This document shows positions 26,707-34,544 of a DNA stretch of 37,230 nucleotides, piece by piece. The notes under the pieces are model-generated. The model made no database searches and was not told where the DNA came from. It was given only the letters and a program-made list of their open reading frames with translations. The position numbers were made by a program, and so were the translations under genes. This DNA is from Xanthobacter autotrophicus (GTDB taxonomy: Bacteria; Pseudomonadota; Alphaproteobacteria; Rhizobiales; Xanthobacteraceae), in contig NZ_JAIVFN010000032.1 of the NCBI RefSeq assembly GCF_030015065.1, positions 1-37,230 of the forward strand, read 5' to 3'. Every line of letters begins with the position of its first letter. Within the stretch, counting starts at the first letter, position 1.

Positions 26707-28231
26707 CCGCGCCGCTGGACCACATGACGATCCTGCCGGTGATCCTGCCCGCCATGGCGGCGGCCTTCCTGGTCCTGGCCCTGCGCCACCACCTCAAGCG
26801 CCAGCGCATCGTCTCCATCGGCGTCACGCTCCTCCTGGTGGGAATCGCCGCCTTTCTCCTCGCCCAGGCATCGGACGGCACGGTCCGCGCCTACCGGCTG
26901 GGCGACTGGCCGGCGCCCTACGGCATCACGCTGGTGCTCGACCGGCTGTCGGCCACCCTGCTGCTGCTCACCGCCCTGCTCGCCTTGTGCGTGGTGGTCT
27001 ATGCCGCCGGGGGCGTGGATGGGCGGGGGCGGCACTTCCATCCCTTGTTCCAGTTCCAGCTGATGGGCATCAACGGCGCCTTCCTCACCGGCGACGTGTT
27101 CAACCTGTTCGTATTCTTCGAGGTGATGCTGATCGCCTCCTACGGGCTCATGCTGCATGGCGGCGGCCCGGGCCGGCTGAAAGCGGGCTTCCAGTACGTG
27201 GCCATCAACCTGCTCGCCTCGGTCGTCTTCCTTGTCGGCGTGGGGCTGATCTACGCCGTCACCGGCACCCTCAACATGGCCGACCTCGCCGTGAAGGTGC
27301 CGCAGGTGGCCGAGGCCGACGCCGGGCTCCTGAAGGCGGGGGCGCTGCTGCTCTTCCTCGTCTTCGCCACCAAGGCGGCGCTGGTGCCCCTGCACTGGTG
27401 GCTTCCGGCCACCTATGCCGGGACCTCGGCCCCCGCCGCTGCCTTGGTCATGATCATGACCAAGGTGGGCGCCTACGCCATCATCCGCATCTACGGCCTC
27501 GTCTTCGGCGCCGGCGCGGGTCCGCTGGCGCTGGCGGCGGCACCGTTCGTCGTTCCGGCGGCTCTCGTGACGCTGGTGGTCGGCGCCATCGGCCTGGTGG
27601 GCAGCCGCACCCTGCGCGATCTTTCCGCCTTCGCGGTCATCGCCTCCATGGGCACGCTGCTCGTCGCCATCGGCCTGTTCGACGCCCCGGGGCTCTCGGC
27701 CGGGCTCTATTATCTCGTCCATTCCACGCTCGCCGGCGCGGCCCTTTTCCTCATTGCCGGGCTGGTGCAGGAGCAGCGGGGCGCGGCGAGCGACCGGCTG
27801 GTGCCGGCGCCCGCCATGGCCGGCGAGACGCTGCTGGGCGGCCTGTTCTTCCTCGCGGCCGTCGCCCTCGTGGGGCTGCCGCCACTCTCCGGCTTCCTCG
27901 GCAAGGTGATGATCCTGGAGGCCACGCAGGCCGCCACCATCTGGCCCTGGATCTGGGGCTCATCCTCGCCGCGAGCCTCATCATGACCTTCGGCTTCGCA
28001 CGGGCGGGGTCGGTGCTGTTCTGGGCCAGCGGCCCGGCATCCGAAACCAGGCCGCCGCCGCCCTTGCCCCTGGCCGCGGTGGTGCTGCTCCTCGGGCTCA
28101 TGGTCGCCTGGACGCTGGCGGCCGGCCCCATGACAGAGTCGCTCCAGCTCACCGCTCGGCAGGCCCTCGACCGCTCCGCTTATATCGGCGCGGTGCTGGG
28201 GCCGGACGTGCGCCTTGCGGGGGGAGACTGA
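26703..28231 (+). pseudogene. mrpD: Mrp antiporter subunit D, frameshifted
   Basis: The frame starts at 26703 and is a standard MrpD/NuoM-like protein: NLFVFFEVMLIASYG with Glu140, KAALVPLHWWLPATYAGTSA and LPPLSGFLGKVMILEA. At about 27955-27960 the frame runs out into WGSSSPRASS and stops at 27986. The lost continuation (LILAASLIMTFGFARAGSVL) lies in the +2 frame, ends at 28231 and abuts mrpE. Restoring one base gives 509 residues, the normal length. So one base is missing in the TGGGGCT tract, either a true mutation or a sequencing error. If real, the last ~85 residues are lost and the antiporter is probably disabled. Confidence 0.88.
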
Positions 28232-28232
28232 C

Positions 28233-28724
28233 ATGCGCGCGCACCTCCTCCCCCATCCCTTGCTCACGGTGCTCGTCACCCTCGTCTTCGTCTTCCTCAT
28301 GAACGAGGTGACCCCGGGCGTGGTGGTGCTGGGGCTGATCCTCGGCCTCGCCATCCCCCTGCTCACCGCGCCCTTCTGGCCGGGCCGCCCGAGGCTGAAG
28401 GCGCCCCTCACCATCGTGGAATACGCGCTCGTGGTGCTATGGGACATCGTGGTTTCCAACATCGAGGTGGCGAAGCTGATCCTGTTCCGGCGCGGTGAGA
28501 GCCTGCGCACGCGGTATGTGAGCGTGCCCCTCGACCTTGAGACCCCCGAGGCCATCGCCATGCTCGCCGGCACCATCACCATGACGCCGGGCACGGTGAG
28601 CGCGGACCTTTCCGCCGACGGCAAGGCACTTCTGGTGCATTGCCTCGATACCGGCGACCCGAAGGCGACGGTCGCCGCCATCAAGGCCCGCTACGAACGC
28701 CGGCTGAAGAGGATCTTCGAATGA
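28233..28724 (+). CDS. mrpE: Mrp antiporter subunit E
   Basis: The 163-residue protein has two N-terminal membrane helices (TVLVTLVFVFLMNEVTPG then VVVLGLILGLAIPLL) and a soluble domain. Family segments are VVSNIEVAKLILFRRG and AMLAGTITMTPGTVSADLSA. The ATG lies two bases after the mrpD terminal TGA, so it would be translationally coupled to an intact mrpD. Its stop overlaps the mrpF start. Confidence 0.92.
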   Translation: MRAHLLPHPLLTVLVTLVFVFLMNEVTPGVVVLGLILGLAIPLLTAPFWPGRPRLKAPLTIVEYALVVLWDIVVSNIEVAKLILFRRGESLRTRYVSVPLDLETPEAIAMLAGTITMTPGTVSADLSADGKALLVHCLDTGDPKATVAAIKARYERRLKRIFE

Positions 28725-28990
28725 TCGCCTCCGCCATCGCCATCGCGGGGGGCGCCATCTGCCTCGCGATTGCGCTCACGCTCTATCGCATCGCAGTCGG
28801 CCCGGACGCCACCGACCGCGTGCTGGCGCTCGACACGCTGGTGATCGAGGCCATCGCCCTCATCGTGCTCGGCGGCATCGCCTACGGCACGGCCATGTAT
28901 TTCGAGGCGGCGCTGCTGTTCGCCATGGTGGGGTTCGTGACCACCGTGGCCTTCTGCAAGTTCCTGCTGCGCGGCAACGTCATCGAATAG
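28721..28990 (+). CDS. mrpF: Mrp antiporter subunit F
   Basis: The 89-residue protein has three membrane helices. The family motif YRIAVGPDATDRVLALDTLV is followed by YFEAALLFAMVGFVTTVAFC. The ATG overlaps the mrpE stop (ATGA). Confidence 0.92.
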   Translation: MIASAIAIAGGAICLAIALTLYRIAVGPDATDRVLALDTLVIEAIALIVLGGIAYGTAMYFEAALLFAMVGFVTTVAFCKFLLRGNVIE

Positions 28991-28999
28991 GAGACGCCT

Positions 29000-29368
29000 A
29001 TGCATCCCCTCGTCGAGGCGCTGGTCGCGGCGCTGATCCTCATCGGCGCATTCTTCCTGCTCGTGGGAGCCCTGGGCCTTGCCCGGCTGCCCGACATGAT
29101 GCGCCGCCTGCACGGCCCGACCAAGGCGACGACGCTCGGCATCGGCGCGCTGCTGATCGCCTCCATGGTCTATTTTGCGGCGGTGCGCGGCGGCTTCTCC
29201 GTCCATGAGCTGCTCATCACGCTGTTCCTCTTCCTCACCGCGCCGGTGAGCGCCCAGATGCTGGCGAAGGCACACATCCTGCGCTCGGGCGCGGGGCGCG
29301 ACCTGCCACCGACAGGTAGGCGCGCGGAATGGGCAACGCTGGACGACAGCAAGCCAGATGGGACATGA
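29000..29368 (+). CDS. mrpG: Mrp antiporter subunit G
   Basis: The 122-residue protein has three membrane helices. The signature is LGLARLPDMMRRLHGPTKAT followed by LGIGALLIAS and LITLFLFLTAPVSAQMLAKA. It is the last gene of the operon, starting nine bases after mrpF with AGGAGA upstream. An IS5-type remnant begins about 30 bp after its stop. Confidence 0.92.
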   Translation: MHPLVEALVAALILIGAFFLLVGALGLARLPDMMRRLHGPTKATTLGIGALLIASMVYFAAVRGGFSVHELLITLFLFLTAPVSAQMLAKAHILRSGAGRDLPPTGRRAEWATLDDSKPDGT

Positions 29369-29400
29369 TCTTTCGCGGGCACGACGGGCCGCGGCTCTTA

Positions 29401-29610
29401 GAGCCGATCCGGGAAGTTTTGATTCCTGATCATTGGCTTAAGGCCAGGCGCCTGAGCATGAGGCGGATCATGGCGAGGCGGATGAAGGCTGCGGCTTTCC
29501 GGGTGTGGCGTTCATAGTCCCTGGCGAGGCGGCGGCAGCGGCTGATCCAGGCCAGCGTTCGCTCGACGATCCAGCGCTTGGGAAGGACGACGAAGCGGTG
29601 GCGTGACGCG
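29401..29610 (-). mobile_element. IS5-family (IS427-like) remnant with transposase C-terminus
   Basis: The minus-strand frame reads [20 protein letters not shown], then [20 protein letters not shown], to LRRLALSQ: the last ~55 residues of an IS5-type DDE transposase, with the catalytic Glu in VERT. The outer end (GAGCCGATCCGGGAAGTTTT from 29401) follows TTA. The other end is lost near 29610, where the DUF2971 gene begins. Confidence 0.78.
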
Positions 29611-29622
29611 ATCCTCAACCAC

Positions 29623-30331
29623 ATGTTTCCGCACGCACCACAGCCAGCGGAGCTTTTTCACTACACCCGCCGATTCGCTGAAGGGTATTGCCAAGACGGG
29701 GCACCTGCGCCTCCATTGGGTCCGCAAGCGCATTGATCAGGGTGAGCTCGAACCCTTCGCCATCAAGCATCGGCTGAAAGGTTACCTCGATTCAGCGGAT
29801 AGTGAGCCGTACTTCAAGACCTTGTCCAAGGACCTCTTCTACATTTCGCTGACATGTCCGGGTGGCGGTGACGAATTCGAACTATGGCGCGCCTTTGCGC
29901 TGGGCGGCACCGGAGTGCGATTGAAGCTCTCGGTGAACCCCTCGCGCGCCGAGCTGCGGAAGATTCAGTATGAACCACCCGCAGGCACGCTCCTGACGGA
30001 ACGGAACAGCACGCTTGCAGCCGAGGGTGAGCCACCCTTTGTGCCGTGGACGGTGTCGAAGATCGGCGCCTTCTATCTGCCGGCCACGCTTCATCGGGAA
30101 AATGAGGTGCGGCTGCTCATAATGAGATACCCAGGAGGCCGAGGCGAGACCGAATTTGACGGCCAGAATCGATACTGGCCGCTGCCAATTGGCCAACACA
30201 ACGATTTCTGCGACATCCAGCTTCTCGAGATCCAGTGCGGTCCCGCTGCGCAGAGGAGCGACGTGCTGTCCGCCATTGCGGGCACGCCGTTCGAGACTAC
30301 TGTGCCGGTCACCTGCGCGCCTCAGCCGTAA
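29623..30331 (+). pseudogene. DUF2971-like protein, frameshifted near its N-terminus
   Basis: An ATG at 29623 opens [15 protein letters not shown], but the rest of the family pattern lies in the next frame: PADSLKGIAKTGHLRL, LFYISLTCPGGGDEFELWRA, FALGGTGVRLKL and YLPATLHRENEVRLLI. The 'HYT..dsL.gI..tg.l.L' opening and 'LWRA(f/y)a..g.GV.l' match DUF2971 proteins, found in defence and mobile loci, function unknown. A one-base insertion (or two-base loss) at about 29656-29666 breaks the gene. It ends converging on, and overlapping by 23 bp, the gene that ends at 30309. A start inside the second frame would give a nearly complete protein. Confidence 0.6.
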
Positions 30332-31127
30332 CCCTAGCCAGGCGGGAGCGAGGACAGCCGCCCTGCTGCAGGCGCCGAAGAAAGGTCCGCCCGGTCACCA
30401 GCACGACGTGGAGGCGGAACGTGCAGTGATCCTCGTCGGACAGGCCGGGGTGCGATCCATCGGTGTGGAGCATCTTGAAGAGGCCTTCGATGGAGGTGTC
30501 CGCCAGCATCTGCCGCATGTTGGCGCCCTCCTGCAGCCGGGCCGCTCTGGACGGGTTGATAGAGCGGGCGATGTCGTTGAACAGCCCCTCGAGGAACGTC
30601 CGCAACTGCGCGTTCGCGGCCTCCCAGTCGCCGCGCGTGTGCGCCTCGATGGCCTGATCCAGATGTCGGAGCGTCACCGTGAAACCGAACTGCTTCAGCA
30701 ATCCCCGGACCTCGTCATCAGCCGCCGGCAGATCCACCTCTTCGGGCAAGGCGGCCCGCAGATTGGGCGCCTCGCGCCATCCGCCCCAGACCACGACATA
30801 GCCGTCGCGTGCCAGCCCGCGCAACAGATTCCTCTGGCGGGCGCTCGAGGATGATTGCTCGGCCAAGCTTACCGCCTCGCGGACAAAGGCCTCGGCCAGC
30901 GAGAACCTCCCATCGAGGGTTTCCACCGGCACGGACACGCGATCGAGTATGGTCCGACCGAGCCGATCACACTTCTTTTCGATTCCAAGCGAGGTGTCGT
31001 CCGGGATCTCCGTCTCCAGGCCCAGGCGGAGCACGATCTTGTTGATCTGTGTGTGCGTCCGGATGGACTCGGCGAGGAACTCGTTGGCCGCGACAATCGT
31101 CGGCCTGGTGAATGGCTGCGTTCTCAT
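30309..31127 (-). CDS. Unknown helical protein, third gene of the DUF1403-ScpB operon
   Basis: The 272-residue protein has no signal peptide or membrane helix and was not firmly assigned to a family. The C-terminal half (about 165-260) is helical: IEAHTRGDWEAANAQLRTFL, EGLFNDIARSI and LHTDGSHPGLSDEDHCTFRL. Its layout recalls the Abi_C/HEPN-like C-terminal domain of abortive-infection proteins, but the Arg of the Rx4-6H RNase motif is not seen, so nuclease activity cannot be claimed. The middle has a basic GLEKK-like region (LGIEKKCDRLGRTI). The ATG at 31127 is seven bases after the scpB stop, so it is cotranscribed. A role in defence or plasmid control is only inferred. Confidence 0.6.
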   Translation of the reverse strand: MRTQPFTRPTIVAANEFLAESIRTHTQINKIVLRLGLETEIPDDTSLGIEKKCDRLGRTILDRVSVPVETLDGRFSLAEAFVREAVSLAEQSSSSARQRNLLRGLARDGYVVVWGGWREAPNLRAALPEEVDLPAADDEVRGLLKQFGFTVTLRHLDQAIEAHTRGDWEAANAQLRTFLEGLFNDIARSINPSRAARLQEGANMRQMLADTSIEGLFKMLHTDGSHPGLSDEDHCTFRLHVVLVTGRTFLRRLQQGGCPRSRLARVTAEARR

Positions 31128-31134
31128 GGCGCCT

Positions 31135-31818
31135 TCAATCTCCCTCCTCGTCTTCCCCATTCTCGGGCCCGAGATCGTCCTCATCGTCGCCCGGCAGGGG
31201 GAACCCGCCGGCGCGCAGTTGCACCGTGTCGAGCAGCCCGGCGTCCTCGAGCGCCTCGATGTCGGGCAGGTCGCGCAGGGTGTCGAGCCCGAAGTGGGAC
31301 AGGAAACCCGCCGTCGTCACGTAGGTGTAAGGCGCGCCCGGCTGCGGGCTGCGGGGCCCGGGACCGATGAAATCCCCCGCCCGCAGCGCGGCGATAACAT
31401 CGCGGCTCACCGCCTTGCCGATCATCTCGCCGAGAGCGCCGCGGGTCACCGGCTGGTGGTAGGCGATTGAGGCCAGCACCAGCATCTCGGTCTCGGACAG
31501 CTGAACGGGTGCGGGTTCTGAGCCGAATGCGGCGTGGATGGCCTCGGCATGGCGCGGCCGGGTACGCAGCTGCCAGCCGCCGGCGACCGCCACCAGCTCG
31601 TAGGGGCGCTCGCGCAAGGCCTCGCGGATGTCCTCGATGACGAGCTCGATGCTGCAGGTCCGACCGACCACGCGCGCCAGCAGCTCCCGGTCGACGGGCC
31701 CGGGCGCGGCGAACAGCACCGCCTCGACCCGGGCCATCCATTCGCGCCAGCGTAGCTCCGCTGGCAGCTCGGCGAGCTCGGTGTCGAGACCCGTGGTGGC
31801 GCGGCGCCGGCGGGCCAT
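31135..31818 (-). CDS. ScpB-like kite protein (SMC-Scp complex subunit ScpB family)
   Basis: The 227-residue protein has two winged-helix domains. The first has WMARVEAVLFAAPGPVDREL. The second is canonical: LSETEMLVLASIAYHQPVTR, GALGEMIGKAVSRDVIAALR, then PGAPYTYVTTAGFLSHFGLD and SLRDLPDIE-like TLRDLPDIEAL. The tail is acidic. Chromosomal ScpB dimers bind the kleisin ScpA and load SMC condensin. Here neither ScpA nor SMC is encoded; the partner upstream is a DUF1403 protein, so the ScpB fold may serve another complex. The ATG lies two bases after the DUF1403 stop. Confidence 0.85.
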   Translation of the reverse strand: MARRRRATTGLDTELAELPAELRWREWMARVEAVLFAAPGPVDRELLARVVGRTCSIELVIEDIREALRERPYELVAVAGGWQLRTRPRHAEAIHAAFGSEPAPVQLSETEMLVLASIAYHQPVTRGALGEMIGKAVSRDVIAALRAGDFIGPGPRSPQPGAPYTYVTTAGFLSHFGLDTLRDLPDIEALEDAGLLDTVQLRAGGFPLPGDDEDDLGPENGEDEEGD

Positions 31819-31820
31819 GG

Positions 31821-32771
31821 TCAGAGCCCGTAAAGCCGGAAGGTAGGCCGGCCCGAAAGCTCGCGCACCGCATCGAGCGTCGCGAGCCGCTCGAACAGCC
31901 GGCGCGATGCCCAGCGCGACAGCGAGGGTGTCGTCAGGGAGCCCGACACCGCATCGTCGTCGAGCAGCAGCCGGACCGCCTCCCCCGCCCCCTTGGCGCG
32001 CAGCTTCGGCGCCACCACAGCGAGGCGATCGGCGCGGCGGCCGATCTCGGCGGCAAGGCGGCAGGCCTCCGCCGCGCCGGCGGCCGCGGCGAGGCACAGG
32101 GCCAGCTCGCCCCCCTCCCCTCCCGGCCGATGCCGGCGACCGCCCGGACCGCCGCGCAGCACTGGCGCGTGGACCTGGGTGGCAAGCACCGGCACCGGGA
32201 TCGGCCAGTGCAGGCGCGCAGCCAAAACGAGGTCCGCGAGCCACCAGGCGAGCGCCTCGGCCGCGGGTCCAAGGGCGGGAACCGCGCCGGCGACCGCAGC
32301 GGCGGCGAGCGGCGCCGGCCGGCCGGAAGCCGCGGCCGCCCCAATCGCTTCCGGCAGGCGCTCGAACGCCGGCGCCCAGGCGAGGCCCAGCAGATTGGCG
32401 AGGGAGCGCACGCCGTCGACGTCAATGATCGGGGAGCGGGAGGCCAGGCGCCGCCAGGCGGCCAGCAGGTTCCCGGCGGGGCCCGGATCGGCGCCGGGCG
32501 GGCGCAGGTGCCAGGCATCGCGCAGCGCCGCCGCATCCTCGTGGTGGCCGAGCAGGCGGGCGACGCTCGCGGCCGCGCTGAGGGCCACCCGCTGGCGCCA
32601 GGCGCCGGCCCAGGGCGGCTCTGCTCGCACCAGATTGTCGAGGGAATTCAACGCTGCGCCAGCCAGGAAGGCGGCCTCGACCGGGTCGGCGACCGGCGCG
32701 CGCGGCACGGCCCAGCCGGGTACGGCCGGCGGCATGACGGTGGGAGCGGGCGTCGAATCGGGCCTTCTCAT
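31821..32771 (-). CDS. DUF1403 family protein
   Basis: The 316-residue Ala/Arg-rich soluble protein has the family core DPVEAAFLAGAALNSLDNLV and WAGAWRQRVALSAAA. Its conserved end LTTPSLSRWASRRLFERLAT, LDAVRELSGRPTFRLYGL looks like a winged helix. DUF1403 genes occur almost only in Rhizobiales and relatives, usually directly before an scpB-like gene. The tight spacing here (two bases) supports a complex. The winged-helix end could mimic the kleisin part that holds ScpB; this is inference. A 9-bp inverted repeat lies just upstream of the start. Confidence 0.8.
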   Translation of the reverse strand: MRRPDSTPAPTVMPPAVPGWAVPRAPVADPVEAAFLAGAALNSLDNLVRAEPPWAGAWRQRVALSAAASVARLLGHHEDAAALRDAWHLRPPGADPGPAGNLLAAWRRLASRSPIIDVDGVRSLANLLGLAWAPAFERLPEAIGAAAASGRPAPLAAAAVAGAVPALGPAAEALAWWLADLVLAARLHWPIPVPVLATQVHAPVLRGGPGGRRHRPGGEGGELALCLAAAAGAAEACRLAAEIGRRADRLAVVAPKLRAKGAGEAVRLLLDDDAVSGSLTTPSLSRWASRRLFERLATLDAVRELSGRPTFRLYGL

Positions 32772-32792
32772 GGGCGGCAGGGTACAGCGAAC

Positions 32793-32829
32793 GTGCGGTT
32801 ATTGCCACGATTTTCACATTTAACCGCAC
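32793..32829. promoter_or_regulatory. Inverted repeat GTGCGGTTA-N19-TAACCGCAC before the DUF1403 operon
   Basis: Perfect 9-bp arms at 32793-32801 and 32821-32829 lie 22 bp upstream of the DUF1403 ATG, overlapping the likely promoter. Centre-to-centre spacing is about 28 bp (under three helical turns). This is a plausible operator, or a partition-like site. Confidence 0.5.
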
Positions 32830-32852
32830 GCCCTGTCGTCGAATAAAAACAT

Positions 32853-32873
32853 CCGATAATCTTGCATTATCGG
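32853..32873. promoter_or_regulatory. Resolvase-site-like palindrome CCGATAAT-CTTGC-ATTATCGG
   Basis: Perfect 8-bp arms flank a 5-base centre. The arms resemble half-sites of Tn3-type res sites (..CGATAAT..). The site lies about 440 bp upstream of a TnpR-like serine recombinase and at the edge of the 42-bp direct repeat. It is a candidate crossover site. Confidence 0.45.
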
Positions 32874-32905
32874 TCGTTATTCACCTTTATATAGAAATGG
32901 CCATT
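32864..32905. repeat. 42-bp direct repeat, left copy
   Basis: It starts GCATTATCGGTCGTTATTCA and ends AGAAATGGCCATT, identical over 42 bp to 37104-37145 in the same orientation. Its first bases are the right half of the palindrome at 32853-32873. The AT-rich middle could also hold a promoter (TATATAG). Confidence 0.85.
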
Positions 32906-33310
32906 GTCGCTCGGCCGAGACGGCTGGAACGGCCCGGAAACCCGTCGTTTTTTGCCCCCGCTCGCCTTGGATGAACGGATTCCTCATTCTCATTGAGCGG
33001 ACCGGGCGGCCGGGATCGATGGATTGCCAGTGCCGCCGCAGGCCTCCCGACGCCCCTCAGACCGGAAAATCAGCCCCTTCCGGCCCGGCCGACACCCACG
33101 CGGGTCTCCAAACACCCTGAAATCGCCTATTTCCCGCACAGAAGGCCGTAGGCGGCCGTTCTGGGCTCCGGATGACCCTCGGCCCATCTCGAGTGGCTGA
33201 CCGGTCTTCACGGCCATCTCACGCAGTCGATAAAACACGCCTGCAAAGGACCGTTTCCTCCAATCTGTCTTGATTGTACAAAGGGGGTGGAATCGCCCTC
33301 CGGAGCCGCC

Positions 33311-34243
33311 ATGGCCAGCCCCTATCTCTCCCCTTCCCGGCCGACGCGGCGGCTGATCGGCTATGCCCGGGTCTCCACCGAGGAGCAGGCAACCGACGCC
33401 CAGGTCGACGAGCTGCGCGCCGCCGGCTGCCAGATCATCCATCAGGAGCACGGCTCCGGCGCCTCGCGCGCCCGGCCAGTGCTGGCCAAGCTGATGCGCG
33501 ACATCGGCGCCGGCGACGTCCTGGTCGTGGTGCGGCTCGATCGCCTCGCCCGCTCGGTCAGCCACCTGCTGGCGGTGATCGAGGACCTGGAGACGCGCCA
33601 GGCGCATTTCCGCTCGCTGCGCGACCCGATCGACACCTCGACGCCGCAGGGCATGTTCTCGCTGCAGGTGCTCGGCGCGGTCGCCCAGCTCGAGCGCGCC
33701 CTGATCGCCGAGCGCACCAAGGCTGGCATGAAGGCCGCCAAGGCGCGCGGCAATCTGGCCGGCAATCCCGGCCTGCGCGCGCGGCGGCCGGAGGCGATCC
33801 GCGCCGCCTCAGAAGCGCGCCAGCAGGTCTATGTCGGCGACCTGATCGCCTCGGCGTCGGCGTGGCTGCCGATCGTGCGCCGCATGCGGCCGCAGCATAG
33901 CTGGGACGACGTGGTGCGGGTGCTGAACCATCGTGGCCAAAACTGGACCATCGAGAAGCTGCGGCGCGCCGTCCACCGTCTGGTGCAGGAACGGCTGGCG
34001 GAGGCGGAGCTGCTCCGGCGCGCGCCGCGGCGGCCGCCGGAGGATCGGCTGATGACCCTGGTCGCCGGCATCGCCATCGCCGACCCGGATCTCAGCTTGC
34101 GCGACATCGCCGCCCAGCTCGAGCGGATGCGCGAGCGCACGCCGCGCGGCGGGCGGCAGTGGGCTGCTTCTTCCGTGAGATCGCTGCTGGACCAGGCGCG
34201 CCGGCTGGGACTCGTCGTGCCTCAGCCACAGAACGATGTCTGA
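33311..34243 (+). CDS. Serine recombinase, TnpR-like with long C-terminus
   Basis: The 310-residue protein has a resolvase catalytic domain at residues 14-150: RLIGYARVSTEEQATDAQVD with catalytic Ser22, LVVVRLDRLARSVSH with conserved Arg, and VAQLERALIAERTKAG (E helix). About 120 residues follow beyond the usual HTH, as in the long resolvases of some Tn3-family elements (ISXc5/Tn5044 type). It cuts and rejoins DNA at paired sites. The candidate site lies upstream at 32853-32905. The ATG at 33311 has GGAG five bases upstream. The region 32906-33310 holds only its leader; TTGTACAA at 33273-33280 is a small palindrome there. Confidence 0.88.
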   Translation: MASPYLSPSRPTRRLIGYARVSTEEQATDAQVDELRAAGCQIIHQEHGSGASRARPVLAKLMRDIGAGDVLVVVRLDRLARSVSHLLAVIEDLETRQAHFRSLRDPIDTSTPQGMFSLQVLGAVAQLERALIAERTKAGMKAAKARGNLAGNPGLRARRPEAIRAASEARQQVYVGDLIASASAWLPIVRRMRPQHSWDDVVRVLNHRGQNWTIEKLRRAVHRLVQERLAEAELLRRAPRRPPEDRLMTLVAGIAIADPDLSLRDIAAQLERMRERTPRGGRQWAASSVRSLLDQARRLGLVVPQPQNDV

Positions 34244-34544
34244 GATTGTAGCGGCTCGAGCACAATGAGCGCGCAAACGAGCAACCCCGAAACGGTCAGG
34301 CCGCGGCATTTACGGCGACGCGGCCAGTGTCCATGTCGATGGCGATAGGGCCTGACCTGATGAACCGCCCACAGAACTTGGTGACATTCGTCGGGATACC
34401 GAGCCGGTTGCGGAGCGAATGCAGGCGGCGGCCCGGGTGCTGGAGTTCCTAAAACTCCACGGATGCCTAGAGCATCTGCACGATGTCAGGCCGCGCGGCT
34501 ATCGGGCATCATCTCGGCGCACACCCTCTGGAAAGACGACCCAA
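34244..34544. other. Intergenic stretch without a supported gene
   Basis: No coding frame with clear support was found. A small hairpin (GGAGTT..AACTCC) lies near 34443-34459. An in-frame start at 34419 would extend the next gene by 42 residues, but the extension is Arg-rich and looks non-coding. Confidence 0.35.

Noticed and set aside
24385-27722. Minus-strand frames of 757 and 362 residues opposite the Mrp genes
   Set aside because: Antisense of membrane-protein genes; charged low-complexity products.
31819-32244. ScpB extended upstream to 32244
   Set aside because: The extra 142 residues are an Arg/Gly-rich shadow of DUF1403; the ScpB family start fits the ATG at 31818.
30309-32771. Wadjet-type (JetABCD) or full condensin system
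   Set aside because: No SMC ATPase and no JetD-like Toprim protein are encoded in the window; only the kite-type ScpB is present.
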